A stretch of DNA of 64,000 nucleotides from Parietichytrium sp. I65-24A. Taxonomy: Eukaryota; Sar; Bigyra; Thraustochytrida; Thraustochytriidae. Location: positions 124,001 through 188,000 of the forward strand of contig BLSF01000014.1 of NCBI GenBank assembly GCA_012862575.1, read 5' to 3'. Position 1 is the first letter of the stretch. Every line of letters begins with the position of its first letter. Shown piece after piece: positions 41,725 through 51,682 of this stretch. The notes under the pieces were generated by a model, which saw nothing but the letters and a program-made list of their open reading frames with translations, made no database searches and was not told the DNA's origin. The position numbers and the translations under genes are program-made.

Positions 41725-43623
41725 TTAGACGTTGCCTCCACCGCAGCAACTTTCCTCCTTTACAGCGCGAGGTGGGGAGGAGGAATTGTTGTCGCAAATC
41801 CTCTCCACGTCAATAGACGATGCGCTATCTGTCTCGCTATTTTTGTCATTGTCTTTCACAACCTTCGTACTCGAGTGGCGATGCCCGCCTTCATGAATAT
41901 CCTCCATGAATTGACAGCAAGGATCGCTCTGCTCACCAACATCGTCGCTGGAGCCGCTAATTTTCATGTTGAAAATTGCGTGACCGGTAGCGAGCCCGAG
42001 TACGATTGCGATAAATACCCAAATTGAGTACGTCATGGCCAATAGCATCGCAAAGTACCCGAAAGTAACTTGCACGATGTAAAGGGTTAAATAGAAGGCT
42101 TTTTCAAAGAGAATGTGACTTTTTACGTGTCGTTTGGCGTTTCGCTTGCGGCTCCACACAACAAACTCCGTAAAAACACCAAAAAAAAAGGTGCCAATCA
42201 CTCCTCCTGCAAACTTGCCCTCGGTGTCAAGGATCCAATCTGGAAACAGCAAAACCACGCAGCTCTCGGCGGGGTCGACGCCAGTAAACCCGAGCATATA
42301 CATTGATGTCCCGTATCCATTGCAAATGCCTTCGGTATTCTCCTCAGGTGTTTCACCGGTGCATTGAATGACACACGTTTCGCAATGGTCATCGCCTGGC
42401 TCCCAGATGGTCCCGTCGGGCGAAATGCACTCGAAGTCCTCTTCCGGAGTGTCCGTTGTGCAGCCAGAGCTGTTGCTCCAAGCCCTGCATTGCATCCAGC
42501 AATACCAATAGCCCTCCTCGCATGCAATGGCTTCATCTGCAAGATGGCGACCGTGCGAGCACCCAACTTGCCCAAATGCCGTGTCCGCGTCGCGTGTAGA
42601 TTTGTCCACTGTTGCGCCTACTTTTGCCTTGCGGATCTCCGAAAACGGAATTCCCGAAGCTTCGTGGATGGCGTCTTGTGGTGGAAGCATCATGCGGCCA
42701 TACCATAGACGCAAGAGCTTCTGCTTGTCGTCCAGTTCTTCGCACACATCGTGCAACCTGAGAGAATGTGGAACACTTCGCATAAACGGGCAACTTCCAA
42801 ACCAGTCCGAAGCGCCCTCGCCAATCATGAAGACGAGGACATTCCCGTCATCAGCGAACGACGGTGACACTACGTTTCCGGTGGGGTCCTCCACATAGAA
42901 ACCCGCGTTCGAGCTCACTTGGTGCAGACGCTCTCCGCTCGTGGAGAGAAACATGGAAGGGACAAATGAGATGAACAATCCATCGTCCGTGTGCAGCTCC
43001 AGCGTTGCAGATTCCGAGTCCTCTTGGCAGTCCGCCTCGTACCCGTGAAAGTGCTCCAAGTGCTCCCCAGCATGCAGAAATTGCCAAGCAGAGTTGTAGT
43101 TACTGGCGCCACTCAATGACCTGGCCAGCGGACGTGCTTGCGTGAAAGTTGAGGAAGACCGGCAGATATTATCGAGCTGATGAAACACCAAGTTGGCCAC
43201 ACGGGTAATGGTGTTTCTAAAATTCTGGCTGGCCGCCTCAAATTCCTCGCATTTGGTTGGTACCTCGCCGTCCGGGAAAAGCGAGTGCATTTTGAGATCA
43301 AACGAAGTCCCAAGATGAGTGGCCGACGCGAAAGACTTGCGGAAGGTCCCATCTTTCAGGCCAAACGCTCTGGCTCCATTCTGCGCCTGAAGCATGCACT
43401 CCCCCGCGAGTGCCAGCACGGACTCCCTCGCCTTCGCAAACCCCGGAATATTCCTCACCTGGAACATACCATCCCACGCTAGCACGGACTTGACATGCGA
43501 TTGCGCCCCATCGTCGACCAGTTCCACAAAGTCGATCTCCGGCAAGTCGTATCCGTGCGTGCTCTCCGCGCACAGCAGCACCAAAGCCGCTGCCAACGCC
43601 ACTATGGCGGCCGTCCCTCGCAT
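41725..43623 (-). CDS. Secreted 2OG-Fe(II) oxygenase-like domain fused to a Ctr-type copper transporter
   Basis: The product has 632 residues, starts with ATG and is a single exon. A signal peptide covers about 1-24. Residues about 30-330 resemble the isopenicillin-N-synthase-type double-stranded beta helix: a HxD pair at H211/D213 (LHTDDGLFISF) and a distal His at 286 (SVPHSLRL) would form the iron triad. A Cys-rich linker (about 368-436) has CxxC pairs. The C-terminal 190 residues look like a Ctr copper transporter: an MxM motif at 441/443 (MYMLGF), FPDW before helix 1 and TEFVVWSRKR after it, MLLAM (MxxxM) at 526-530 in helix 2, and GxxxG at 543-547 in helix 3. The Cys-rich tail (DPCCQF, final CCGGG) may bind Cu. 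The oxygenase part would face outside or the lumen. Whether it is catalytic is unknown. Confidence 0.83.
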   Translation of the reverse strand: MRGTAAIVALAAALVLLCAESTHGYDLPEIDFVELVDDGAQSHVKSVLAWDGMFQVRNIPGFAKARESVLALAGECMLQAQNGARAFGLKDGTFRKSFASATHLGTSFDLKMHSLFPDGEVPTKCEEFEAASQNFRNTITRVANLVFHQLDNICRSSSTFTQARPLARSLSGASNYNSAWQFLHAGEHLEHFHGYEADCQEDSESATLELHTDDGLFISFVPSMFLSTSGERLHQVSSNAGFYVEDPTGNVVSPSFADDGNVLVFMIGEGASDWFGSCPFMRSVPHSLRLHDVCEELDDKQKLLRLWYGRMMLPPQDAIHEASGIPFSEIRKAKVGATVDKSTRDADTAFGQVGCSHGRHLADEAIACEEGYWYCWMQCRAWSNSSGCTTDTPEEDFECISPDGTIWEPGDDHCETCVIQCTGETPEENTEGICNGYGTSMYMLGFTGVDPAESCVVLLFPDWILDTEGKFAGGVIGTFFFGVFTEFVVWSRKRNAKRHVKSHILFEKAFYLTLYIVQVTFGYFAMLLAMTYSIWVFIAIVLGLATGHAIFNMKISGSSDDVGEQSDPCCQFMEDIHEGGHRHSSTKVVKDNDKNSETDSASSIDVERICDNNSSSPPRAVKEESCCGGGNV

Positions 43624-44822
43624 CCTGCGCGCCTTTCACTATGGCCTTGCAGAGTATCCCAAACTCCCACGGTTACAAGACTGCGTGTATGCACCTATAC
43701 TCTTTCGCTGCGAGGACACACTTCCGCGCACGTCCGCGACACACTTCCGCCCTCACACAATCTTTCACTTTGCTCTCTTTGCTCTCTATCAAAATCAACC
43801 ATAATCAACCACCCTCCCACATCCTACCGCATTAGCTACCCAATTGGATAGCAATATTTGGATTACCTATAGTGGTAGGCAGAGACTTACCAGAAGTTGG
43901 GTAAGAAGTTGTAATGTGCGGTTAGAAATGAATATGGTTTTATGTGGCACTCGTAGTATTCTGAAATGCCGCGTGTCCAAGCTTAGTGTATTGAGTATCG
44001 GCCTTACCGCGGGATCCCCCGTGAAAATGAGAGTGGTACTAAGGACAATTTACTAATAGTACCGGCCATATCGGAGCGATTTTTAGTATTATTGGTACTG
44101 AGCACTGAGTGGTACGAAGTGCGTGTAACAGTGTTGTCAGTAATTGTGAGATTTTGTAAGCCGAAACTTTCGACTTCTCCGACATCGAAGACCGATGCGC
44201 TTTTCTTTACGTCTGTCACTTGTTACTCAGAGGTCGAGTACCCAGTACTGTGGGTACAACAGCCAAACGTCGTGCGTAATCTAAATTCTAGCTTTTTTTA
44301 AAATCTGAGAACAATTTTTGTTGCTATTCGGCTTCGATTGCTCTCACAATTGGCAAATGGCGTGTGCTCTAACTTGCTAGCCTAGCTGATATTATGGGCA
44401 TGTAGGCGGAACTGGAGAACGACATGAACATACTCAGTTCCCCCGGTTTCCCCGATTTTGCTGTGAAAGATTTTCCCGAAATTCGCGTTTTTGGTTGTTG
44501 CCGTAAGAGCGTGTTAGTAATCACGGAGTTGTGTACTTCAAAGTCGACGCTCATTTCGCTCATTGCGTGCGATAACTAAACGAATCTGTAGTAGGGTGCT
44601 ATGGATTCCCCGGAAATCGTCACAAAGCTCTCCTCCGATTCACCAGATTGAATAGATTGATGTTGATGTCTGTAAGCTTTGAGCTCCAAGTGACACGTTG
44701 AAGTTCGTTGAAGACTCGGAGAGCGAGAGGCACAACAGAACAAAGCAGAACAGAACAGAGCAGAACAGAAAACGAATTGGCAATAGCAGGGACGCGTGGC
44801 ATCGCGAAATTCAGCGGGCGAG
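43624..44822. other. Divergent intergenic region
   Basis: 1.2 kb between the Ctr-fusion and carotenoid-oxygenase starts, presumably with both promoters. An AACAGAACAGAGCAG-type repeat lies at about 44731-44770, and a GTACTGAGCACTGAG motif near 44095. No gene is recognised. Confidence 0.5.
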
Positions 44823-46379
44823 ATGGGGTTGAAAGCATGGGGAGCAGAGGCCGTGGCAAACGCTCTTGAGACGGCGGCTGGCTGGCTGACGGGTGAAGCG
44901 GAGCGCAAGGTAGGGCAAGAATACTTTGAAGGGAATTATAGCCCGGTCCACGGCGACCTGGTGGTGCGAGCATGTGAAATGAAAGTCGCTGGGGAGCTTC
45001 CCAAAGATTTGCGCGGGAGTTTTCTAAGAATTGGTCCGAATCAGGTTTTTCGGCCCGATGGAGGCTATCATCTCTTCGACGGAGATGGAATGTGCCACTT
45101 GATTCAGTTGGATGGAGAGAGCGGAGAGATTGTTTACCAAAGACACCAGATCAGGACGGCCAAACTACAACAGGAGGAGCAGAAAAAACGATCCTTTTTC
45201 CCTGCGATTGGGCAGCTCGTCGGGTACTCTGGACTGCTGCGAATACTTGCGTTCCAGACTCGGGTCGCCGCAGGACTTGCCAAGCCGGGATCCACGGCAA
45301 ACACCGCAATGGTCGCTCATGCAGGGAAGCTCTTGGCATTGAATGAAGCCGATGCGCCGTATGTTCTTTCCCTTGACAATGACAACTTGCTCAAAACGGA
45401 CGGCATTCTCGATATCCCGAAGATCACTCCTTTTACGGCGCACCCAAAGGTGGACCCAACAACCGGATACATGCACGCGTTCGGCTATCAGCCCCAAAAG
45501 CAACCGTTCCTCAAGTACTATGTGATGGACCCTACGGGCAGCCTCGTCCACACCTTGGATATTCCTCTTCCGGAGCCTATCATGATGCACGACTTTGCTA
45601 TTACCGAAAACTATGTCCTATTTTTGGACTTGAACCTAGTTTTTCGAGCCGAAGAAATGATTCGTTCAAAGACGCTTCCATTTGTCTTCGACCAAAAGAA
45701 GCAGGCAAGGATTGGGATCATGCACAAGATGGAGACCGACCCTGACAAGATCAAGTGGATTCACACGGACCCGCACATGGTCTTTCACGTGATGAATGCA
45801 TGGGAGTCCGGCCCGGACACCATTGAAATGGTCGCTTGCAAGATGGACGAGTTTGAGCTTTCGCTTTCTGCTCTTCAAGACAAACCGTCCGACGCCGAGC
45901 GAAACAAGCTGGTCCACTACAACATTGACTTGGCCCAATCGAAGGTGGATATGTCGTTGATTTTAGACGGAAACCCAAGCATACTCGACTTTCCCTTGGT
46001 GACTCCGGAATTAACTGGTAGAAAATCTACGTTCGGGTACGTCTGTGCGTTCGAGCCGGGCGTTGCAGTCGGCGTTTGCAAACTGCATAAAGTAAATCTC
46101 GACACCCATGCGGTGTCTACGATCGAATTTGGTCCTGGGAAACTCGGAGGGGAGTGCTTTTTCGCGCCTAGAAGCACGGACAGTCGCCGTAGCGAGGACG
46201 ACGGATACCTGATGACCTTTACTTTTGACGGCTCCTCCCAACGGTCGGAGTTTAATGTCTGGGATGCGTACACCATGTCATCATCTCCAATTTTCAAATG
46301 CGAGCTTCCTTCTCGCGTACCCTTTGGCTTCCATTCCCTATTTGTCCCTCTCGGCTCCGCTCCGCTCTCTAAACTGTAG
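44823..46379 (+). CDS. Carotenoid cleavage oxygenase (RPE65/CCD family)
   Basis: The product has 518 residues from the ATG at 44823; the GTG at 44796 is ignored. Single exon. The four iron-coordinating histidines are H207 (AHPKVDPTTG), H256 (MMHDFAIT), H322 (VFHVMNAWE) and H504 (FGFHSLFVP). The N-terminal LRGSFLRIGPNQ, FDGDGM and NTAMVAHAGKLLALNE segments are typical of the family. It cleaves a double bond of a carotenoid or apocarotenoid with O2, giving aldehydes or ketones. Which bond is cut cannot be told from sequence. There is no obvious transit peptide ahead of MGLKAWGAEAV, although an N-terminal amphipathic helix is possible, so cytosolic or membrane-associated action is as likely as plastid. 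Its presence fits a photosynthetic organism but is not proof of one. Confidence 0.94.
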   Translation: MGLKAWGAEAVANALETAAGWLTGEAERKVGQEYFEGNYSPVHGDLVVRACEMKVAGELPKDLRGSFLRIGPNQVFRPDGGYHLFDGDGMCHLIQLDGESGEIVYQRHQIRTAKLQQEEQKKRSFFPAIGQLVGYSGLLRILAFQTRVAAGLAKPGSTANTAMVAHAGKLLALNEADAPYVLSLDNDNLLKTDGILDIPKITPFTAHPKVDPTTGYMHAFGYQPQKQPFLKYYVMDPTGSLVHTLDIPLPEPIMMHDFAITENYVLFLDLNLVFRAEEMIRSKTLPFVFDQKKQARIGIMHKMETDPDKIKWIHTDPHMVFHVMNAWESGPDTIEMVACKMDEFELSLSALQDKPSDAERNKLVHYNIDLAQSKVDMSLILDGNPSILDFPLVTPELTGRKSTFGYVCAFEPGVAVGVCKLHKVNLDTHAVSTIEFGPGKLGGECFFAPRSTDSRRSEDDGYLMTFTFDGSSQRSEFNVWDAYTMSSSPIFKCELPSRVPFGFHSLFVPLGSAPLSKL

Positions 46380-47297
46380 TGATGTACCTTGCCCATCCGA
46401 CCAAGGACAAATCTTATATTTCTAATTTAATTTTTGCTGATTTTCTCGCACAACCCAGCGCCGCGCGCGAAGGCGGATGATTAAACATCAGGCATTTTCA
46501 CCATGATATTTTCCGCGATTACTCTTAGAGCGGGAGGCAAGCAGGAACAAGGGAACAGGAAACAGCATATGAGCTTTTGACAATGAGTGATGAAGTCAAT
46601 CTGTCTTTGCTTTCTCAAATAGTCGCGTGACTTTTCAGTACTTCCTCGGCGCTTCTCTTCTCTTCTCTTGAAGCGGTACTCACTAGCCTCGAGAAACGAC
46701 CAGAAAAAGACAGTGGCGGGCGACGGGGAAGGAAAACAAAAGAAACACTGAATGACGCAGAAGAAACATGATCATCGAGAAAAAATCTGTTTCCATACCT
46801 AGCTCATCGAGATCGAGGTCAGGCGTCAAAACACCAAGACACCGAAACTCCAAAACTCAGAACACCCAAAACAAAACACCGAAACACCAAACAGAGGCCA
46901 GTCGCTGGCTGCTGGCTGCTGGCTGCTCTCTCAGCGAGCCTGGTCGCCACTTGGCTTCCAAGACATCAATCAACAATCAACCCAAACCAGCACGACCCAA
47001 ACACCAAGTCCTGCTAAGCGGCCACGTAGTCATCTCTACAAGCGCAAGCACAGAAGAGAGAAAGAGGCGATAGGACAGAGACAGAGTAGTGAGCCAGCGT
47101 GCTCCTGCGTAGCCTGAGGCTACTATTCCACCAACGTTCAATCAAAGAGACCACTGCACTTTACTCAGAATATCCATCCATCTCCTCTTCTGAATTGGAA
47201 TGCATGACCGACAGATCGAGCAGACCCGTATCAGCAGAGCACCGCGAGGAGGGAGGGACAGAGTGTGCGTAGAAATCCGAAAAGGAGAGCAGCGAAG
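46380..47297. other. Intergenic region, no gene recognised
   Basis: 0.92 kb between two plus-strand genes. A GGCTGCTGGCTGCTGGCTGCT repeat is at about 46904-46927, and AACACCAAAAC-type A/C-rich sequence at about 46830-46890. It should include the carotenoid-oxygenase terminator and the GFA promoter. Confidence 0.5.
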
Positions 47298-48197
47298 ATG
47301 GCCGAAAGAGTGGCAGAGATCGCGTCGCATCTGAGCACGGCAGAGTGCGCTGCTGTGCCTAAGCTGAAAGGGTGAGTACTGGTTTGCTTGTGAAGATATA
47401 GATAGATTCTTGCCGGGCGTTTGAGGACGAGAGTGGCTGACCGCGCTTTGACTTAGACGCTGCTATTGCGGCGAGACCAGCTGGGAGGGAATCGGGGAGC
47501 CGGCAGTGACATTCTACGTAAGTGTTTTCTTTGTCAGCAGGAAGGGCTCGCGGGAAAAGATTGTCCGAGAAAGTAATTGAAAGTATCGCTGACTTGGTTT
47601 GGAGGTTTATAGTGCCATTGCAGCCTGTGCAGAAGAGCTGGCGGCGCTGCTTTTGTTGGTGCTGCTGCTTTCAAGCCTGAGAACGTGGTTTTCCATGGTG
47701 AGGGTAACATCCGCGAATGTAAGTTTCGGATGCTGCGAGCATTCTTGTTGTATTTATATGTCCGCTGACCCTATTCCTACGTCCAAGTCACCCCGCCAAA
47801 CTCTCGCGTTCCTCGTAGGTACTGCAACAAGTGTGGAAGCTACATTGCAGAAGACGCTCGCCCAGTCCTCGGAGTGTTCGCGCTCCCAATTGGCCTCTCC
47901 CAAGAGCCGGTGCCAGAGATATACGCACCAAAGCAACACATCTTTTATGACAGCAGAATCGTTGACGTTTCCGATTGTAAGTTCCTCTTTGTACTCTGTG
48001 GTTCTTGGCAACGGCGAAGACCAAAACTCATATATTGTGTGCTATCGATTGCCCTGATGATTAAATAGCTCTTCCGAAATGTAAGTTTGAAAACGCTCTT
48101 GAGATGCTCGAATGCAAACTCGCCACGGACATAGTTCTGACAATCCTTTTCCTATTGCAAAGTTCTACAAATGCCAGACGGCCCACGCCACTCCTGA
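47298..48197 (+). CDS. GFA-family (glutathione-dependent formaldehyde-activating-like) zinc protein, six exons
   Basis: I reconstruct exons 47298-47371, 47457-47517, 47613-47718, 47788-47976, 48069-48080 (only 12 nt) and 48163-48197, giving 158 residues. The five introns (85, 95, 69, 92 and 82 bp) all have GTGAGT or GTAAGT donors and AG acceptors, with consistent phases. The joined protein has the seven GFA cysteines: C27, C29 (RCYCGE), C46, C48, C51 (CHCSLCRR), C93 and C96 (YCNKCGS), which bind two zinc ions. It ends with the family-typical DSLPKF, supplied by the microexon and last exon, then MPDG. Members bind small molecules and are often called S-(hydroxymethyl)glutathione synthase, but most lack proven activity. 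This is the most intron-rich gene in the window. Confidence 0.85.
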
Positions 48198-48457
48198 GCA
48201 AAGGAAGCAACTTCTTTCGTTATCTACTGTCGTTTCCAGACCTAAAGCAATTTGAGTTGATTAACTAACAAGGTTCTTTACTTTTTTCTCTGCTCTTCAA
48301 ATTCGGCACTGCCTGCAGAGATCCAGAACACGTTTCTTGCCCCAATATAAATAGAATTGATGATTACTGTGAAGGAAGATCTCTTTTAAAGAAAAGAATA
48401 TTCAGATTCATTAAAAGGTAAATAAGTTGCTTCCGCAAGACAAGAAAAATTGCCACT

Positions 48458-51400
48458 TTAGTAGCTCCCGCCAGCTGCAAAAACATCCACATCGTCAGGC
48501 ATTGTCTCCCCCGGTGCATCATCAAGCACCTCCTCTTCTTCAACAGGTGCTGGACCGTTGGAGAGCAGAGGCTCGCCCTTCATGATCCTATCAAGCTGAG
48601 TTTCAAACTGCTTTGCCGGATTCACTCCGCGCACAAATTGCTCGTACCACTGAATGACTCCTTCAGAGTCGACAACAACGGTCAATCCAACTCCGCAAGT
48701 TGCGCGTTTCATTGCGGCTTTCAGTGCTGTGTTAAACGACGACCCATCGTCGAATGCCAGGGGAAAGTCGATTTGAACCGTCTTAAGTGACTCGTCGTTG
48801 TCAGGGACCTGTGACTCGGCCATGTACTTGCCTTGGTATTTCTGGAGAAAGGCGTCCGGTTTGCTATCCGAATCCCGTGAAACGCCAACAAACTCTACTT
48901 CATCCCTGGAGTATTTGTTACGATATCTGTTCAGCAAGCTAAGCGTGCAATAGTCTGCCTTGTTTAATTTGCTGAAAAATGTCAGAACGACTGCCTTTCC
49001 ACTACCAACTTCAAGTGAATCTCCGTTGAAGAACTCCAAGCCTTCAAGGCTCGGGCACTTTTGTCCCAACGCAGGATCATTCTCGTAAACGGCAAACTCC
49101 GGATCTACAGGCGGAGCGGCTTCGACGGTCTTATCCTTGCTCTCTTGGGTGGTGGAAGCTTCCGCTTCAGCCTGCAAAGCGGCTCCATTTTCATGTGGCT
49201 GACTAACCTCGGTTGGTTTCGCGGTCGATTCTTCAGGCTGCTCGTGCTTGCCATTTTCGACTGCTTCCTCGGCTTTTTCGCCGCTACCGTTCGTAGCTTC
49301 GCCATCATCAACCTTCTCAGCTGCTTCGGCCGCTTCCGATGGTTTTGGCTGCTGCACTGCGGTTTCGACCTTCTTCTCCTCCTCAACTGGCTTTGGAGCA
49401 GCGCTGTTTGACTCAGTCTGCTCTCGTTTGCGCTCTTCTTCTTGGATCTCCAGGAAGGATGGCCCCGCGGGTGCGGCGGCAACGGCTCCCCAGCCACGCC
49501 TGACTGTATTGCGTGCTGGAGCAGGAGCAGCCACTGCGGGCACTGGTTTAGGAGGTGCTGTGGCCTTGGCCTTTGTTGGCGCGCTCTCGGTTCGGGCCTG
49601 GGATGCAGGCATTTCTGGCAATCGCTCGTTTGCAAAAGGATTTGGGGCCCCTAGAGTCAGGGCAAACTTTGAGCACCTGTGGCAAGCAGCAATGACTTCA
49701 GCTGGGAACTGGTAGCTCGAGTCTCTCTTGCCCTCGCGATACAAATTCAAAAGCTCCGACGTTATTGACTGAGCGCTCTGTCGCAGAGCCTGAATGGCTC
49801 GCTCGTCTTCCTCGAGGTCGCGTCTGACTTGCACGAGGCGCGCTTTCGCTTCTTCCACCAAGGTCGGCATATTGAGCGACTCAAGATTGGGGATTTTCCC
49901 TTCCAAGTCGGCAATCTTGTTCTTCGCTTCGGCGATTCGATTCTCCAACAGCTTGACACACGTCACCTCGACGCCGAGGTAGCGGTCAACGGACAGAATG
50001 GCTCGCGTTCTCCAATCTGCGACAGCGTTTTCAGGGTGATATACCTTCAAAGACGATGCCTTTTGTTGCTGTGCAGAGGCGCCGCCGGAAGAGCCTGCCT
50101 GTGGAAGGTTGACACTCTCTTTCACATAGTCACAAAAGTGCTTGACGCTGCTGAGGGCTGCAAGCTTCATCTCCTCCATAGAGATACTAGCCTTGGACGA
50201 GGCTGCAGCTTCCTTAAGCTTCTCCTCGGCCTCTTTGCGCTCAGCCTCGGTAGAGCTTTGGGAAATTTCGAGCCTCCTCATCTCCTCGCTGCGGGCGACA
50301 ATCTCGAGATCCAGCTTTTCCAGCTGCGCCATCAGATTCAAGCGCTGATCTTTAAGGTTGCTCAACTCTGTCTTCAAAACAGGGATCCGCTCGGAGGGCC
50401 CCGCGCCGCTTCCTGATTGCGCAGAATGGGAGTTGTACGACACCCCTTGCTGAGCTCGATGGACATATTCATTGAGGCTCTTGATGCGGTCTCGCACCGA
50501 GTTGATAAGATTCTCAATTTTCTGGGACGAGTTTGACTGCACACTGTAGCTTGCAGAGCTCGACGAGGCATTCGCCGCTCCTGGATTTTGAGCCGAAATG
50601 TGCATGCATTTTACCGAAGCATCTGCAAGCTTTCTTCCACTATCGCGCAATTTGAACAAGCGCGCTACATCACCCGCGCTCATTTTGCCACTATTGTTCA
50701 AGCTCACATTGTCTCCCTGAGGCACGACAGGAACAACCTGTTTCTCTAACTCGGCAACGATCACAGAGCCCTGCTCCAAATCGCTAAAGTCACCGCTGGA
50801 TGAAGAAGTATTAGCGGCCTTAGCTTGGGCGAAGCCAGCGCGCTGGCGGATCTCTAGAATGACGCTCGCGGCAGCTTTTGCTACGGGTTCTACAGATATG
50901 CTCGAAGAACCCTTCGATGCGTTCATCATGTTGATCTCGCGAATTTTGAGAATTGAAGTCATCAGAGCGTTCACAGCGCTCTGAAGCAGACGGATTTCTT
51001 TCTGACCAGTCTGCAACAGGAGCTTGAGAATATCCACGATCTGGCGCTCCAAGCTGGTCACTGCCGCGCCAGAAAGGCTCTTCATGACCGTTACTTTTTC
51101 GAAAATCTTGACGAACAACAACTGAATAACGTCCTGGTCAAACACGGCTTCCCGTTGCGACTCCGTGGCGTTGTTAAACCACATCTTGATACCTTCTAGC
51201 ACTGATCCGATCTCCTCCACATTCTTGAGCACGTGCATGAGGCGCTCCAGTGTGCTGCTCTTGTCTGCCGCGGCCGGTCCTGACCCTGCAGTGGCGCCAC
51301 CAGCGCTCTTTTCCGAAGCCCCCTTGTCCACTGACGGATTGCTCGTCACAGCCTGCTTGGCCGGGCGCTTGGAATGTTGCTGCATTGCCTTGCGCTTCAC

Positions 51401-51682
51401 CTCCAGGTAGGTCAACACCGCCTCTTGGTTGTCGATCGCAAGGTTCTGCCTGAACATCTCGCCCGTAGCGGCGTCCACCTCCGCCTTGGAGTACCCTTTC
51501 GCGATGCATGCGTCGTACATCGCCGACGACATCTCCGCATCGCCGGACCCTGCGCTGCCTTTCGCCCCGCTCTTCTTCTTTCGCCGACGCTTCTTCGCGT
51601 CCCCGCCTTGCTGCTGCTGCTGCTGCTGCTGCTCCGCCGTGAACGCGCCTCTCGACGAGTCCAATACCTCGAATCCCGGCAT
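48458..51682 (-). CDS. UBA-like / coiled-coil / thioredoxin-fold protein, uncharacterised
   Basis: The product has 1074 residues from the ATG at 51680-51682; the upstream TTG is ignored. Single exon. A poly-Gln run (about 18-25) and a basic stretch precede a UBA-like three-helix region at about 55-98 (YDACIAKGYSKAEVDAATGEM). Residues about 430-660 form coiled coils rich in Glu/Lys, followed by a Pro/Ala/Glu-rich linker (about 700-870). The last about 170 residues have a peroxiredoxin-like thioredoxin fold (VVLTFFSKLNKADYC, EFVGVSRDSD, GLTVVVDSEGVIQWYEQF). The usual CxxC is replaced by KADYC with a single Cys at 912, so a reductase role is doubtful. It may instead be a ubiquitin- or protein-binding adaptor, which is inference. 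The tail is acidic. I recognise no named orthologue. Confidence 0.72.
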   Translation of the reverse strand: MPGFEVLDSSRGAFTAEQQQQQQQQGGDAKKRRRKKKSGAKGSAGSGDAEMSSAMYDACIAKGYSKAEVDAATGEMFRQNLAIDNQEAVLTYLEVKRKAMQQHSKRPAKQAVTSNPSVDKGASEKSAGGATAGSGPAAADKSSTLERLMHVLKNVEEIGSVLEGIKMWFNNATESQREAVFDQDVIQLLFVKIFEKVTVMKSLSGAAVTSLERQIVDILKLLLQTGQKEIRLLQSAVNALMTSILKIREINMMNASKGSSSISVEPVAKAAASVILEIRQRAGFAQAKAANTSSSSGDFSDLEQGSVIVAELEKQVVPVVPQGDNVSLNNSGKMSAGDVARLFKLRDSGRKLADASVKCMHISAQNPGAANASSSSASYSVQSNSSQKIENLINSVRDRIKSLNEYVHRAQQGVSYNSHSAQSGSGAGPSERIPVLKTELSNLKDQRLNLMAQLEKLDLEIVARSEEMRRLEISQSSTEAERKEAEEKLKEAAASSKASISMEEMKLAALSSVKHFCDYVKESVNLPQAGSSGGASAQQQKASSLKVYHPENAVADWRTRAILSVDRYLGVEVTCVKLLENRIAEAKNKIADLEGKIPNLESLNMPTLVEEAKARLVQVRRDLEEDERAIQALRQSAQSITSELLNLYREGKRDSSYQFPAEVIAACHRCSKFALTLGAPNPFANERLPEMPASQARTESAPTKAKATAPPKPVPAVAAPAPARNTVRRGWGAVAAAPAGPSFLEIQEEERKREQTESNSAAPKPVEEEKKVETAVQQPKPSEAAEAAEKVDDGEATNGSGEKAEEAVENGKHEQPEESTAKPTEVSQPHENGAALQAEAEASTTQESKDKTVEAAPPVDPEFAVYENDPALGQKCPSLEGLEFFNGDSLEVGSGKAVVLTFFSKLNKADYCTLSLLNRYRNKYSRDEVEFVGVSRDSDSKPDAFLQKYQGKYMAESQVPDNDESLKTVQIDFPLAFDDGSSFNTALKAAMKRATCGVGLTVVVDSEGVIQWYEQFVRGVNPAKQFETQLDRIMKGEPLLSNGPAPVEEEEVLDDAPGETMPDDVDVFAAGGSY

